Source: JAQVYB01 sp964490935 (GTDB lineage: Bacteria; Verrucomicrobiota; Kiritimatiellia; RZYC01). From it: a DNA stretch of 64,000 nucleotides. The stretch covers positions 1 to 64,000 of the forward strand of contig CAZBEO010000006.1 of NCBI GenBank assembly GCA_964490935.1, in the 5' to 3' direction. Each line of letters opens with the position of its first letter. The first letter of the stretch is position 1. The notes below the pieces were generated by a model. It saw only the letters and a list, made by a program, of their open reading frames with translations, ran no database searches and was not told where the DNA came from. The position numbers and the translations under genes are program-made. Shown piece by piece: positions 8,916 through 17,655 of the stretch.

Positions 8916-9055
8916 AATCCGTCGGACGGATTGCTGGATGCAAACATCCGTTTGCACTGATTGGCGGGCACCACGCGACAAAACGCCGTGGCGCTCGGAG
9001 AGCACCACGCTACCAACACATGCATTGGCAGTAGCCGTCCGCTCGCCGAGCGGAC
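8916..9055. repeat. Group of intergenic hairpins in the convergent gap between the STAS gene and cdsA
   Basis: The gap holds AATCCGTC/GACGGATT (8916-8932), GCAAAC/GTTTGC (8940-8955), a GTGGCGCTC/GAGCACCAC stem with one wobble (8988-9008), and a perfect 19-base palindrome GTCCGCTCGCCGAGCGGAC (9037-9055). The third element and its flank CGCTACCAACA recur at 25325-25356, also between convergent genes. The fourth recurs with one central change at 48072-48090. They may work as bidirectional terminators or be REP-like dispersed elements; T-tracts are absent. Confidence 0.6.
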
Positions 9056-9060
9056 GGGGA

Positions 9061-9918
9061 TCAGGCGGCAAAAAGGAACCGCACGCAGACGTAGAGAACG
9101 GGTGCGGCAAAAAGTAGGCTGTCCAGCACATCGAGAATACCGCCCATGCCTCGAATGACGCTGCTCGAATCCTTCACCCCCACCGACCGTTTGAAGAGCG
9201 ATTCCACCAAATCGCCGCACACCCCTGCCGCTGTGATCAGCAAGCCGATGGTGATGGCGTCAAAAAGAGTGAAATCCACGGTCCCCGCCCGGATGCCTCC
9301 GATGAAATAAACCAGCAGACTCACCAGCAGGCCGGCGCCCAGCCCGCCTGCCAACCCCTCCCAGGTCTTCCCCGGAGAGATGCGCGGAATCATCTTGTGC
9401 CGTCCGCATCCACACCCAACAAAGTAGGCCCCCGCATCCGACCACTTCACCACCAGCAGGAGATAAAGCACCAGAAAGCGCCCGCTGTCGATGCCCCCCG
9501 CCATGAGTAATTTGACGATGAAATTCAGGAGAAAAGGCACATAGAAAAATCCCAGCAGCGTTCCGGCCATGGTCAGAATCAGTTTGTCGCTGTTTTTCCG
9601 GTAGAAGCAGCGAATCAGCGTCAGGAACACCAGGGCTAGGATGACCAACAGTTCCCATTCGGCGGCGGGTAGGCTCCCGGTTCCGGCGTAGGCGTACCAG
9701 GTGACAGCCTGGAGCGCGAGGCCAGCCACTACGCCGAGCCCCTTGAATGCCGGAATGCCCACAGCAGAAAGAAAACCATAGAATTCAATGAGGGCGACGG
9801 CGCTTATGACCGCCACCGTCAAAACCATCGCCCACGAAGGAAACCAGAAGAACGCCGCAAGCACAAAAGCGACGATGAAGGTCGCGCTGATCAGTCGTTT
9901 ACCTAGGGAAGGAAGCAT
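9061..9918 (-). CDS. cdsA: Phosphatidate cytidylyltransferase (CDP-diglyceride synthase)
   Basis: 285 residues with about eight hydrophobic segments. It makes CDP-diacylglycerol from phosphatidic acid and CTP in the inner membrane, feeding phospholipid synthesis. The family signature lies in the C-terminal third: KWSDAGAYFVGCGCGRHK, ISPGKTWEG, then SLFKRSVGVKDSS and GMGGILDVLDSL. The usual Arg in GG-LDR-DS is Val here. It starts seven bases after uppS stops, with GAGG overlapping that stop. The common order uppS-cdsA-dxr is cut after cdsA: the next gene is a convergent STAS gene and no dxr follows. Confidence 0.95.
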   Translation of the reverse strand: MLPSLGKRLISATFIVAFVLAAFFWFPSWAMVLTVAVISAVALIEFYGFLSAVGIPAFKGLGVVAGLALQAVTWYAYAGTGSLPAAEWELLVILALVFLTLIRCFYRKNSDKLILTMAGTLLGFFYVPFLLNFIVKLLMAGGIDSGRFLVLYLLLVVKWSDAGAYFVGCGCGRHKMIPRISPGKTWEGLAGGLGAGLLVSLLVYFIGGIRAGTVDFTLFDAITIGLLITAAGVCGDLVESLFKRSVGVKDSSSVIRGMGGILDVLDSLLFAAPVLYVCVRFLFAA

Positions 9919-9925
9919 ACAATCC

Positions 9926-10645
9926 TCACTCTATATCACCGAAACGGCGTTTTCTTTTGCTATAGTTTTCGAGGGCCTTCTGGAAGTGGGGTTCCCGAAA
10001 ATCCGGCCACAACACATCGTCAAAATACAGCTCGGCGTAGGAGAGCTGCCAGAGCAGAAAGTTGCTCAGGCGGAGTTCGCCGCTGGTACGGATCATGAGG
10101 TCCGGATCGGGGATGTCGGGGAGGTAGAGGTTTTGGGTGATGATTTCCTCGGTGATGGATTCGGGGGATAGTTCGCCCTCCTTCACCTGATGAGCTATTT
10201 TTTGCATGGCTTCGATCAGTTCGGTGCGACCCCCATAACTCAGGGCGAGGATGAGATGGCCTGCATCGTAGTGTTTAGTGGTCTCCATGACGCGATTGAT
10301 CTCGCGCTGAACATCCTCTGGCAGGTCCTGCAGCCGCCCGCTGACGCGCAGGCGCACCTGATTCTCGTGCAGTTCGTGTTCGTTGTTCTTCAGAAAGCGC
10401 CTCAGAAGCTGCATCAGCGCGACGATTTCCGCCTTGGGGCGCACCCAATTTTCCACGCTGAAAGCATAGAGCGTGAGATATTTTACGCCGGCGTTTCGGC
10501 AGCACCGAATGGCGGTGCGGACGGACTCGGCGCCCGCCTCGTGACCTTTCACGCGGGCAAAGCCCATTTTTTTCGCCCAGCGTCCATTGCCATCCATGAT
10601 GATGGCAATGTGCCGTGGCGTCCTTAGCGCTGTTTTTTGCTGCAC
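9926..10645 (-). CDS. uppS: Isoprenyl transferase (undecaprenyl diphosphate synthase family)
   Basis: 239 residues from the GTG at 10645, which lies eight bases after GGAGG; another GTG at 10651 is too close to that site. The enzyme condenses isopentenyl diphosphate units in cis onto an allylic primer to make the lipid carrier for cell-wall synthesis. Conserved segments: HIAIIMDGNGRWAKK, LTLYAFSVENWVRP, the basic DLMIRTSGELRLSNFL and YAELYFDDVLWPDF. It lies between purA and cdsA on the same strand. A second prenyl-synthase function cannot be excluded from sequence alone. Confidence 0.95.
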   Translation of the reverse strand: MQQKTALRTPRHIAIIMDGNGRWAKKMGFARVKGHEAGAESVRTAIRCCRNAGVKYLTLYAFSVENWVRPKAEIVALMQLLRRFLKNNEHELHENQVRLRVSGRLQDLPEDVQREINRVMETTKHYDAGHLILALSYGGRTELIEAMQKIAHQVKEGELSPESITEEIITQNLYLPDIPDPDLMIRTSGELRLSNFLLWQLSYAELYFDDVLWPDFREPHFQKALENYSKRKRRFGDIE

Positions 10646-10706
10646 GTTCACTTCCTCCCGTCGGCGCGTTGCGGCAGATCGGAAAACAGGTTTTATGATG
10701 CCTCAA

Positions 10707-11990
10707 TCATCCGTAGGGTTCCATCAGAATCGTACTGGCCCGTTTCGGGCCCACCGAGAGCAGGCCGATGCGTGTGCTGGTCAGTTCCTCAAGGCGCGCA
10801 AGATAGCGCTGCGCCTTTTCGGGCAGCTCCTCGCGGGTTTTGGCCTGCGTGGTACTTTCCATCCATCCCGGCCATTCCTCATAAATGGGTTTACATCGGG
10901 CTAGCGCGGAGGCGGAGGCCGGCACCGTTTCGATGCGCTTGCCGTCCAGCTCGTAGGCTGTGGCGATTCGGATGGTTTCGAAAGCATCGAGCACGTCGAG
11001 CTTCATCATCGCCCAGGAATTGACGCCGTTGAGCATGGCGGCATAACGGGCTACCACGCCGTCAAACCAACCGCAGCGCCTCGGGCGTCCCGTGGTGGCA
11101 CCATATTCATGGCCCACGTCGCGCAGTTTCTGTCCATCGGCATCGAGCAGTTCGGTGGGGAACGGGCCTTCGCCCACGCGGGTGGTGTAAGCCTTGATCA
11201 CGCCGACCACCTGATCGATGCAATTGGGCGGCACGCCCGCGCCCGTGCAGGCGCCGCCCGCCGTCGCGCTCGAGGAGGTCACAAAGGGATAGGTGCCGAA
11301 ATCGACATCCAGCATGGTGCCCTGTGCGCCCTCGAACAGGACGCTTTCGCCGCGCCCGATGGCTTCGTTCACCAGCACGGCGGTATCTGCCACATAAGGC
11401 TTCAGGGTCTCGGTGGCGGCCAGATTGGATTGAACCACCTCGTCTTCATCCAGCATCTCCGCACCGAGAACGGACAACAGGTGATTGCTTTCCCGAATGC
11501 GGGCACGCAGGCGATCTTCAAAGTCGGCCTCGAAGAGATCGCCCATACGCAAGCCGCTGCGGGAGGCTTTATCGGCATAGGTCGGGCCGATGCCGCGTCC
11601 GGTGGTGCCGATTTTAACGCCCTGGGCGCGATTTTTCTCCCCGGCACCGTCGATTGCGCGATGATAAGGAAAAACGATATGGGCGCGGTCACTAATGTAA
11701 AAACGTCCGTCAGGGCGTATGCCCCGGGCAACCAGCTCATCGAGTTCCTTTTTCAGGGCCGATGGATCAATCACCACCCCGTTGCCAATCACGCATTTCT
11801 TGCCCTCGTGCAGCATGCCCGAGGGAATCAGGTGCAGGACGTACTTTTCGTCGTCCACCTCCACGGTATGACCCGCATTGTTGCCACCCTGATAACGGAC
11901 CACCCAGTCCACTCGCTGGGTTAGCACGTCGATGATTTTTCCCTTGCCTTCGTCGCCCCACTGCGAACCAACCAAAATTGTATTGGGCAT
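10707..11990 (-). CDS. purA: Adenylosuccinate synthetase
   Basis: 427 residues, normal length. It catalyses GTP-dependent joining of IMP and aspartate, the first committed step to AMP. Motifs: GSQWGDEGKGKIID at the N-terminus (active-site Asp and P-loop), GNNAGHTV, GTTGRGIGPTYADKASR, FEGAQGTMLDVDFGTYPFVT and GATTGRPRRCGWFD. The ATG is preceded by AAGGAGAG. purB, the next enzyme of the pathway, is encoded about 13 kb away at 25448-26806. Confidence 0.98.
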   Translation of the reverse strand: MPNTILVGSQWGDEGKGKIIDVLTQRVDWVVRYQGGNNAGHTVEVDDEKYVLHLIPSGMLHEGKKCVIGNGVVIDPSALKKELDELVARGIRPDGRFYISDRAHIVFPYHRAIDGAGEKNRAQGVKIGTTGRGIGPTYADKASRSGLRMGDLFEADFEDRLRARIRESNHLLSVLGAEMLDEDEVVQSNLAATETLKPYVADTAVLVNEAIGRGESVLFEGAQGTMLDVDFGTYPFVTSSSATAGGACTGAGVPPNCIDQVVGVIKAYTTRVGEGPFPTELLDADGQKLRDVGHEYGATTGRPRRCGWFDGVVARYAAMLNGVNSWAMMKLDVLDAFETIRIATAYELDGKRIETVPASASALARCKPIYEEWPGWMESTTQAKTREELPEKAQRYLARLEELTSTRIGLLSVGPKRASTILMEPYG

Positions 11991-12311
11991 GCCCTCTCCT
12001 TAACTCACTCCGCCCTTCGGACGGAGCTCAACACTGAGCCTTTGTGTTCCCGGCCCGACTCACTGGAGCCGCGCCTGCAAAAAAATACGCGCAAAGGTAG
12101 CCGAGGGTACGGCGACGGTCAACGTCAAACCCGGGGCGACGGCTTGAAAGTGGCGAATACATCCCGCCCGGGATGCCCCGCAGCCCGGATGCGACACTTT
12201 CCAACCATTGGAAACTTTTAAAACTTCCAAAAAACTGGTGCTGCTGTATGCTGGCCATCGCTTGATCGCGATTTTCAACCACACAACAAGAGAGAATCAG
12301 GAGCCGTGACC
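11991..12311. other. Divergent intergenic region with one TTTCCAA palindrome
   Basis: This 321-base gap separates purA (leftward) from the eight-gene operon (rightward) and should hold both promoters. It has GC-rich inverted stretches around 12150-12190 and the palindrome TTTCCAACCATTGGAAA at 12198-12214, about 98 bases before the operon's first ATG. The palindrome is identical to the copy at 3267-3283 and is followed by an A+T-rich run. AGGAG at 12299-12303 is the ribosome site of the next gene. No coding sequence is evident. Confidence 0.55.
12198..12214. promoter_or_regulatory. Palindrome TTTCCAACCATTGGAAA upstream of the eight-gene operon
   Basis: Seven-base perfect arms around CCA, identical to the last copy in the 3131-3284 cluster. 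Its position in the divergent spacer is compatible with an operator for the operon that begins at 12312. Regulator unknown. Confidence 0.4.
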
Positions 12312-12728
12312 ATGGAAAAGAGAAAAATTTTTATGACCGCCAACGACCACAAGCGTCTGACCGACTTGCTCTCAGTGGACGGTTCATTCAACCATCGCGA
12401 TCGCAAGGACCTTCAATCCCTTCAAGCTGAGCTGCAAAGTGCCGAGGTCATGGAATCGACCGCGATACCCAAAACGGTCGTCACCATGAATTCCAAGCTG
12501 CGCTTTATGGATATGGACGATCAATCCGAGACGGAAGTCCGGCTCGTATTTCCTTCGGATGCCGATATGGCTGAGGGACTCCTCTCGGTTCTTTCCCCCA
12601 TCGGCACCGCGCTGCTCGGCTACCATGAAGGCGACCTTATTGAATGGGCGGTGCCCGCAGGCACCCGTCGCATTCGAATTGAAAAAATCCTTTATCAGCC
12701 GGAAGCCGCTGGCGATTTAAACCTCTAA
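12312..12728 (+). CDS. rnk: Rnk-like GreA/GreB C-terminal-fold protein
   Basis: 138 residues. The ATG at 12312 sits eight bases after AGGAG; the in-frame GTG at 12306 is too close to that site. The sequence matches the nucleoside diphosphate kinase regulator (Rnk) group: a short helical N-terminus (ITMTANDHKRLTDLL-like), then the FKBP-like Gre fold with VVTMNSKLRFMD, EVRLVFPSDAD, LSVLSPIGTALLGYHEGD and IEWAVPAG. Family members bind RNA polymerase but lack the Gre coiled coil. It is the first gene of a run of eight plus-strand genes and ends two bases before the PqqD-like gene, so it may be a regulator of, or a bystander in, that operon. Confidence 0.85.
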   Translation: MEKRKIFMTANDHKRLTDLLSVDGSFNHRDRKDLQSLQAELQSAEVMESTAIPKTVVTMNSKLRFMDMDDQSETEVRLVFPSDADMAEGLLSVLSPIGTALLGYHEGDLIEWAVPAGTRRIRIEKILYQPEAAGDLNL

Positions 12729-12730
12729 TC

Positions 12731-13126
12731 ATGAAGTCCAGAAAACCGCTAGCCTCCCAACTGCCCGGCACCACGGATTCGTGGGCGGAAATGCTGCTGG
12801 CGCACCCGATTCGTAATGTCGCGGCGAAGGTCACCGGCGGCGAGAATCCCGGCGAGCTTCGCATTGCCGTTCCGACCCGTCGGAGGCCTTGGTGGTATCA
12901 CGTTCCTCCGCTGAACTGGATTATCCGCCCGCCCCCGTATCGAACCCTGATTCTGGACCCGGTCGGCGCTCCAATTTGGGAATTGTGCGACGGGAAAACG
13001 ACGGTCGAGGACATCATCCGAAACTTCGCAAAAAGTCAAAGTTTGACGTTTCACGAGGCCAGGGTATCTGTTACAAGCTACCTTCGCTTGTTGATCGAGC
13101 GCGGGGCACTGGCCATCGCCCTGTAA
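12731..13126 (+). CDS. PqqD-family protein (RiPP recognition element-like fold)
   Basis: 131 residues. The C-terminal 80 residues match the PqqD winged-helix fold: RTLILDPVGAPIWELCDG, then TVEDIIRNFAKS, a linker and VSVTSYLRLLIERGALAI. PqqD-type domains usually present a precursor peptide to a modifying enzyme. The N-terminal 50 residues, with RRRPWWYHVPPLNW, are specific to this protein. No radical SAM protein, cyclodehydratase or short precursor gene is seen in the window; the partners here are transporters. The start follows the rnk stop by two bases with no strong ribosome site, which suggests coupling. It may recognise a peptide segment for the neighbouring transport proteins; this is inference. 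Confidence 0.8.
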   Translation: MKSRKPLASQLPGTTDSWAEMLLAHPIRNVAAKVTGGENPGELRIAVPTRRRPWWYHVPPLNWIIRPPPYRTLILDPVGAPIWELCDGKTTVEDIIRNFAKSQSLTFHEARVSVTSYLRLLIERGALAIAL

Positions 13127-13186
13127 TTGGTGTTGTGGTATCGTTTTTTGAGTCTGGCATTGCCGCCGGGCGGGAGGCGTTTTTTT

Positions 13187-15241
13187 GTGAGCTTGCGAGC
13201 AATTCTCATTGGTCTACTGGGTGTGGCATTTGTCTGTGGCTACACGCATTTCAACGATAACGTCATGCGACAAACGATGTTTGTCGGCAACAGTATGCCT
13301 ATTTCCGTGTACGGGCTGCTGGTGATCTTCCTCTTGTTTCTGTTTCCGCTGCTTCGTAAAATCAATCGGAAACTGCTGCTCAGCCGCAAGGAAATCGTGG
13401 TGGTTCTGGCCATGGTGCTGGCGTCCTGCGCGATTCCCGGAAGCAATCTGCTACGCCTTTTCACGCCGGCGCTGATCATGCCGAACCGCTATCAGCATAC
13501 CGAGCCCGGTTGGCAGAACCGCCATGTGATGGACCTCGTACCCGAGGGTATGTTGGTGGATGTCACACCCGATGAGGAAACCATTTTGAACGGCTACTGC
13601 CGCGGACTGAGCACGGGCACCGACCGCATCGGCGTTGGAGAAGTTCCCTGGCGGGCATGGGTCAAACCGGTGTTCTATTGGATGCCCATTATCCTTTCGC
13701 TCTGGATCGCCCTGATCGGCCTTTCACTCGTGGTGCATCGACAATGGTCCAAGCATGAACACTTACCCTACCCGATTGTCACCTTTACCAAATCCCTGCT
13801 CCCTCAGGAAAACGGCGAGCCCAGCCCTGTCTTTAAAAACCGCCTTTTCTGGCTGGGTCTTATTTCCGTGGTCTGCCTGCATGGTTACAATTATCTGAAC
13901 GTCTGGTTCCCGGAGTACATGCCGGGCAAAATTCCGCTTGGCGTAGACTACAGTTCCATCGGCGAGCTCTTCACCACCTTTGAAAAGGGCGGCGGGGCGG
14001 GGCTGCTTTCCTGGACAGGCACGATTTTCCTGACGGTGGTGGCCGTGGCCTACTTCCTGCCTTCGGATGTCTCGTTCTCCCTCGGTATCGGGCCGCTGGT
14101 GTGGGTGTATCTGGTGGGCGCCATGTCCACCTACGGGTTGGCCACCACGGGCTGGCAGTCGTCCTGGCCCTACGGCATCACACGCGACTCGATGGTGGAC
14201 ATCGGTGCCTACACGGGCCTGCTGCTCGTGCTGCTGTACACCGGGCGGCATTACTTTACCTCGGTTTTCAAATCGGCCGTCGGCCTGCCCTCGCGCGAAA
14301 AGCCGGAGAAAACCGCCGTGTGGGGTGCGCGGGTCTTCATGATTTCCATGGTCTTTTTCGTGGTGTATGCGGTGCTACTGGCGCGTATGGACTGGATGAT
14401 CGCGCTGATGATGGGCCTGCTGATGGTGGCGTTTTATCTGGTGATGGGCCGCATGATTGCGGAAACGGGGCTCTTCTTCATAGTCATGGTGGGCACGCCG
14501 GCCACGATCGTCTGGGCGCTTTTTGGAAGCAAGGCGCTGGGCCCGCAAACCATGTTCATTATGTTTATGCTCTGCCTCATCCTCTTCTATGATGCCCGCG
14601 AAGCACTCATGCCCTATATGGTCAATTCACTAAAACTGGTGGATGACTGCAAGGTCCACATCGGAAAGGTCGCCGCCCTGGCGGTCGCCGCCGTGGTGCT
14701 CGGCCTGGCGGTGGGCATTCCGGCCACGCTGTATTTTCAGTATGACGAGGGCGTCGAGGTGGGCTCCTGGCGCGCAGAACAGGCCAAGACGCCCTTTAAT
14801 GAGGTGATCGGCACAATGCAGCGCCTAGAGGCGCAGGGCCAACTCGAGGAAGCGGGCCTCAAGCATGGGCTGGCCCGTTTCACGGATATGTCGCCGCACA
14901 AATTGGGCCTATCCTTCTTCGGTGGGTCGCTGTTGCTGGTACTGGCACTCTCCGCACTGCGCCTTCGTTTTGTGAAGTGGCCGATTCATCCGGTCATGTT
15001 TCTGGTTTGGAACACCTATTCCGGCGAGCGGTTTTACCAATCATTTCTAGTGGGATGGTTCATCAAGGTCATGGTGACGAAATACGGCGGCGCCAGCATC
15101 TATCAGGCGGTGAAACCTCTGATGTTCGGCGTGATTGCCGGCGAGATGCTGGGTGGAGCGCTGCCCATGATTGTCAGCGTCATTTATTATGCGGCAACGG
15201 ACGGTTCCATACCGAAATCCTTTGAGGTGATGCCCCGCTAA
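13187..15241 (+). CDS. OPT-like polytopic membrane protein (DUF6785/DUF6784 type)
   Basis: 684 residues from a GTG at 13187 that lies nine bases after GGGAGG; a TTG/GTG pair at 13127-13132 directly after the pqqD stop would add 19-20 residues but has no ribosome site. About 14 hydrophobic segments are visible. The family resemblance is to proteins annotated DUF6785 with a C-terminal DUF6784, distant relatives of oligopeptide (OPT) transporters. Features include SRKEIVVVLAMVLASCAIPGSNLL, which spans residues about 70-93, HEHLPYPIVTFTKSLL, GLATTGWQSSWPYG, GRMIAETGLFF, and a C-terminal VWNTYSGERFYQSF segment. A polar loop of about 60 residues precedes the last helices. Substrate unknown. Confidence 0.75.
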   Translation: MSLRAILIGLLGVAFVCGYTHFNDNVMRQTMFVGNSMPISVYGLLVIFLLFLFPLLRKINRKLLLSRKEIVVVLAMVLASCAIPGSNLLRLFTPALIMPNRYQHTEPGWQNRHVMDLVPEGMLVDVTPDEETILNGYCRGLSTGTDRIGVGEVPWRAWVKPVFYWMPIILSLWIALIGLSLVVHRQWSKHEHLPYPIVTFTKSLLPQENGEPSPVFKNRLFWLGLISVVCLHGYNYLNVWFPEYMPGKIPLGVDYSSIGELFTTFEKGGGAGLLSWTGTIFLTVVAVAYFLPSDVSFSLGIGPLVWVYLVGAMSTYGLATTGWQSSWPYGITRDSMVDIGAYTGLLLVLLYTGRHYFTSVFKSAVGLPSREKPEKTAVWGARVFMISMVFFVVYAVLLARMDWMIALMMGLLMVAFYLVMGRMIAETGLFFIVMVGTPATIVWALFGSKALGPQTMFIMFMLCLILFYDAREALMPYMVNSLKLVDDCKVHIGKVAALAVAAVVLGLAVGIPATLYFQYDEGVEVGSWRAEQAKTPFNEVIGTMQRLEAQGQLEEAGLKHGLARFTDMSPHKLGLSFFGGSLLLVLALSALRLRFVKWPIHPVMFLVWNTYSGERFYQSFLVGWFIKVMVTKYGGASIYQAVKPLMFGVIAGEMLGGALPMIVSVIYYAATDGSIPKSFEVMPR

Positions 15242-15311
15242 TCAAAAAAAACGGGTGCACGGGGCCGAAGAACAGACAGGTGCAACAACGGGAACGGATG
15301 ATGAGACGGCT

Positions 15312-16784
15312 ATGAAAGAAATTGATGTACGCGAACAACCTCTGCTCAGCTTCGCCAAGACGACGCGCATCGCCCTGGCCGGCGTGAAATACCGCCTCTT
15401 CCGCTCCATTGTGACGGTGGCGGTCATTGCTGTGGCCATGGCCTTTCTAATGAATATCCTCAGCGAAAGTCTGATCAAAAAGGCGGTATCCCTTTCCGCC
15501 CGCGAAGGCATCGAGGAAATCCGCCGAACCGATAAATGGGTCGCCAAACTCTCGGTGCCCCAATCCTACGCCGAACTGATTACCGTGCTTGCCGCTCCCG
15601 ACGGCTTCTCCAAAGACCGCAACATGCTTGAGCTCGATGAACTTGACCCGGATCAGCAGGCACGCATCCAACGTCTCGCCGGACAGGCCGCCGTCTATCT
15701 CACCTTCTTCGACGAACTGAACTACGGGCGCCGGCGCGTACTCGTCGGCAGCGCCGCGTCCACCCGTATTCTTGATCTGTTGCAGGATGATGCCCGCCGC
15801 GAACGCCTGGCCGAAGCGTTGACCAATATGCGCTCCGTACGCTTTCCCGGCGATCCCGAAGCCTTTTCCGCCTTTCTCGGGGAGTGGCCCACCCTGCGGG
15901 ACTATCTCGGCAACGTCCGTGAAAATCAGCGGGCCGCCATTCAATCCGTGCAGGACGCCCTCAATCAACGCACCATGCTCACCGCTATGCAGCAGGCTGA
16001 CGGTCCCTTCGGCGAAAGGATTCGCAGCGTCGGGTTCGATCTTCCCGAGGAGGAAGCGGTCTCGCTCACGGCCCAAGCCATGGCCGTGGCCGACAACAAT
16101 CTCATTGCGGAAACCATCAACCGCCCCGAACTGCGGCAGGCCGTGGCCGCCCGCTACGACGTACTCCCCGGCGATGTCTCGCTCGACCAGATTTGGTCCA
16201 TGCTCGCAAAGCCGGTCGGGGCCTCCTGGTATCTCGAGCGCATGCGCGAAGGGTCTCTTGATCTTCCGGAGCGCCTCACCTCCGAACGCCTGACGGACCT
16301 TTCCAGCGCACGGGCCGAATCCAGACTCTACCTCAAGGCCGAACGCCTCACCACCGAAGCGGGCGGCGGCTTCATGGGTATCGGCGAGCGCATGACATGG
16401 CTGGCCTTCGTCTCCATGCTGGTCTGCGTGGTGGGCATTGCCAACGCCATGCTCATGAGCGTCACCGAACGGTTCCGTGAAATCGCCACGCTCAAATGTC
16501 TCGGCGCGCTGGATGGATTCATCATGACTGTTTTTCTGATTGAAGCGTCCGTACTCGGACTGGTCGGCGGCGTGGTGGGTACTTTGCTGGGCCTTGCCCT
16601 GTGTTTGACCCGCATGTTTTCCATTTTCCATTCCCTAGTTTCTCGCTCGTTCCCGCTGAACGAAATCGTTCTGGCGGCCGTGCTCTCCATTGCGGCGGGC
16701 GTGATTCTGGCCGCCGTGGCCGCCGTCTATCCCTCGTTCCGCGCGGCGCGCCTGGCACCCATGGAGGCGATGCGCATTGAATAA
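15312..16784 (+). CDS. FtsX/MacB-type ABC transporter permease
   Basis: 490 residues from ATG 15312; an upstream in-frame GTG at 15255 has no ribosome site. Topology is typical of type VII ABC exporters or mechanotransmission permeases: one N-terminal helix (SIVTVAVIAVAMAFLMNIL, about 36-54), a large periplasmic domain of about 310 residues that is helical and charged rather than a standard MacB core, then three C-terminal helices with the FtsX sequence ERFREIATLKCLGALDGFI and ending YPSFRAARLAPMEAMRIE. The ATPase gene follows after 41 bases. Such pairs use ATP to move lipoproteins, peptides or mechanical signals across the envelope. Confidence 0.85.
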   Translation: MKEIDVREQPLLSFAKTTRIALAGVKYRLFRSIVTVAVIAVAMAFLMNILSESLIKKAVSLSAREGIEEIRRTDKWVAKLSVPQSYAELITVLAAPDGFSKDRNMLELDELDPDQQARIQRLAGQAAVYLTFFDELNYGRRRVLVGSAASTRILDLLQDDARRERLAEALTNMRSVRFPGDPEAFSAFLGEWPTLRDYLGNVRENQRAAIQSVQDALNQRTMLTAMQQADGPFGERIRSVGFDLPEEEAVSLTAQAMAVADNNLIAETINRPELRQAVAARYDVLPGDVSLDQIWSMLAKPVGASWYLERMREGSLDLPERLTSERLTDLSSARAESRLYLKAERLTTEAGGGFMGIGERMTWLAFVSMLVCVVGIANAMLMSVTERFREIATLKCLGALDGFIMTVFLIEASVLGLVGGVVGTLLGLALCLTRMFSIFHSLVSRSFPLNEIVLAAVLSIAAGVILAAVAAVYPSFRAARLAPMEAMRIE

Positions 16785-16825
16785 CCCCGGCGGGCAGGAC
16801 CCCGCCTCAAACCGGACCACGCACT

Positions 16826-17599
16826 ATGAAGGACACAGCCACTAAACAGCCGAAAAAGCCCGAACAAGACCCCAGGAAACGGCGGGTCATCATCCGCACT
16901 ATCGGCATGAAAAAGGAATACAACCGGGGCGGTGAAATCACCCAGGCCCTGCGCGGCGTGGACGTCGAACTCTATACCGGCGAATTCATCGTGGTCATGG
17001 GCCCCTCCGGCTCCGGGAAAAGCACCTTCTTCAATATGATCGGCGCGCTCGACAGCCCCTCACACGGGCGCGTATTCATCGACGAAGTGGACGTGGCCCA
17101 ACTCACCGCCGAAGAACTCGCCTTTCTGCGCTGCCGAAAAATCGGCTACATCTTTCAATCCTACAATTTGATTCAATACATGACCGCCCTGGAAAATGTG
17201 ACCACGCCCATGGCCTTCGGCGGTGTGGACCCCGATCAGGCGCGCAAGCGTGGCATGGACCTCCTCGAACTGGTCGGCCTGGGAGACCGCTGGTTCCACC
17301 GCCCCATCGAAATGTCCGGCGGACAGCAACAGCGCGTCGCCATCGCCCGCTCCCTGGCCAATCAACCTTCCGTTCTGCTGTGCGATGAACCCACTGCCAA
17401 TCTCGACCATCACACCGGGGATGAAATTCTCGCCATCCTGCAGAAATTGAACACCGAGCGCGGCGTTACCATTATCTGCGCCACCCACGATCACCGGATG
17501 ATGAACGTGTGCGACCGCCTGCTCTGGATACGCGACGGAGCCATCGAGCGCATTGCCCGTCGCGACGAAGTGGAAGTGGAACTTGGAAGCATTGATTAG
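16826..17599 (+). CDS. ABC transporter ATP-binding protein, LolD/MacB type
   Basis: 257 residues. Complete nucleotide-binding domain: Walker A GPSGSGKST, Q-loop IFQSYNL, signature MSGGQQQRVAIARSLA, Walker B VLLCDEPTANLD and H-loop ATHDHRM. The first 25 residues are basic and unusual for the family. The C-terminal tail RRDEVEVELGSID closely parallels that of the second ATPase in this cluster (RREDINIKIGTVK) and is not part of the standard domain. It probably energises the permease at 15312, the peptidase-permease fusion downstream, or both. Confidence 0.92.
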   Translation: MKDTATKQPKKPEQDPRKRRVIIRTIGMKKEYNRGGEITQALRGVDVELYTGEFIVVMGPSGSGKSTFFNMIGALDSPSHGRVFIDEVDVAQLTAEELAFLRCRKIGYIFQSYNLIQYMTALENVTTPMAFGGVDPDQARKRGMDLLELVGLGDRWFHRPIEMSGGQQQRVAIARSLANQPSVLLCDEPTANLDHHTGDEILAILQKLNTERGVTIICATHDHRMMNVCDRLLWIRDGAIERIARRDEVEVELGSID

Positions 17600-17655
17600 A
17601 AACTAAAAACAATTTGAATGAAAACAGGACCCCATTGAAAAAACGGAGAGTCAAC

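Noticed and set aside
13127..13132. TTG/GTG start for the first OPT-like protein
   Set aside because: No ribosome site is present, whereas the GTG at 13187 has GGGAGG at good spacing. The call remains open if homologues align further upstream.
15447..16631. 394-codon open frame on the minus strand
   Set aside because: It is antisense to the FtsX permease and low in complexity, with no ribosome site.
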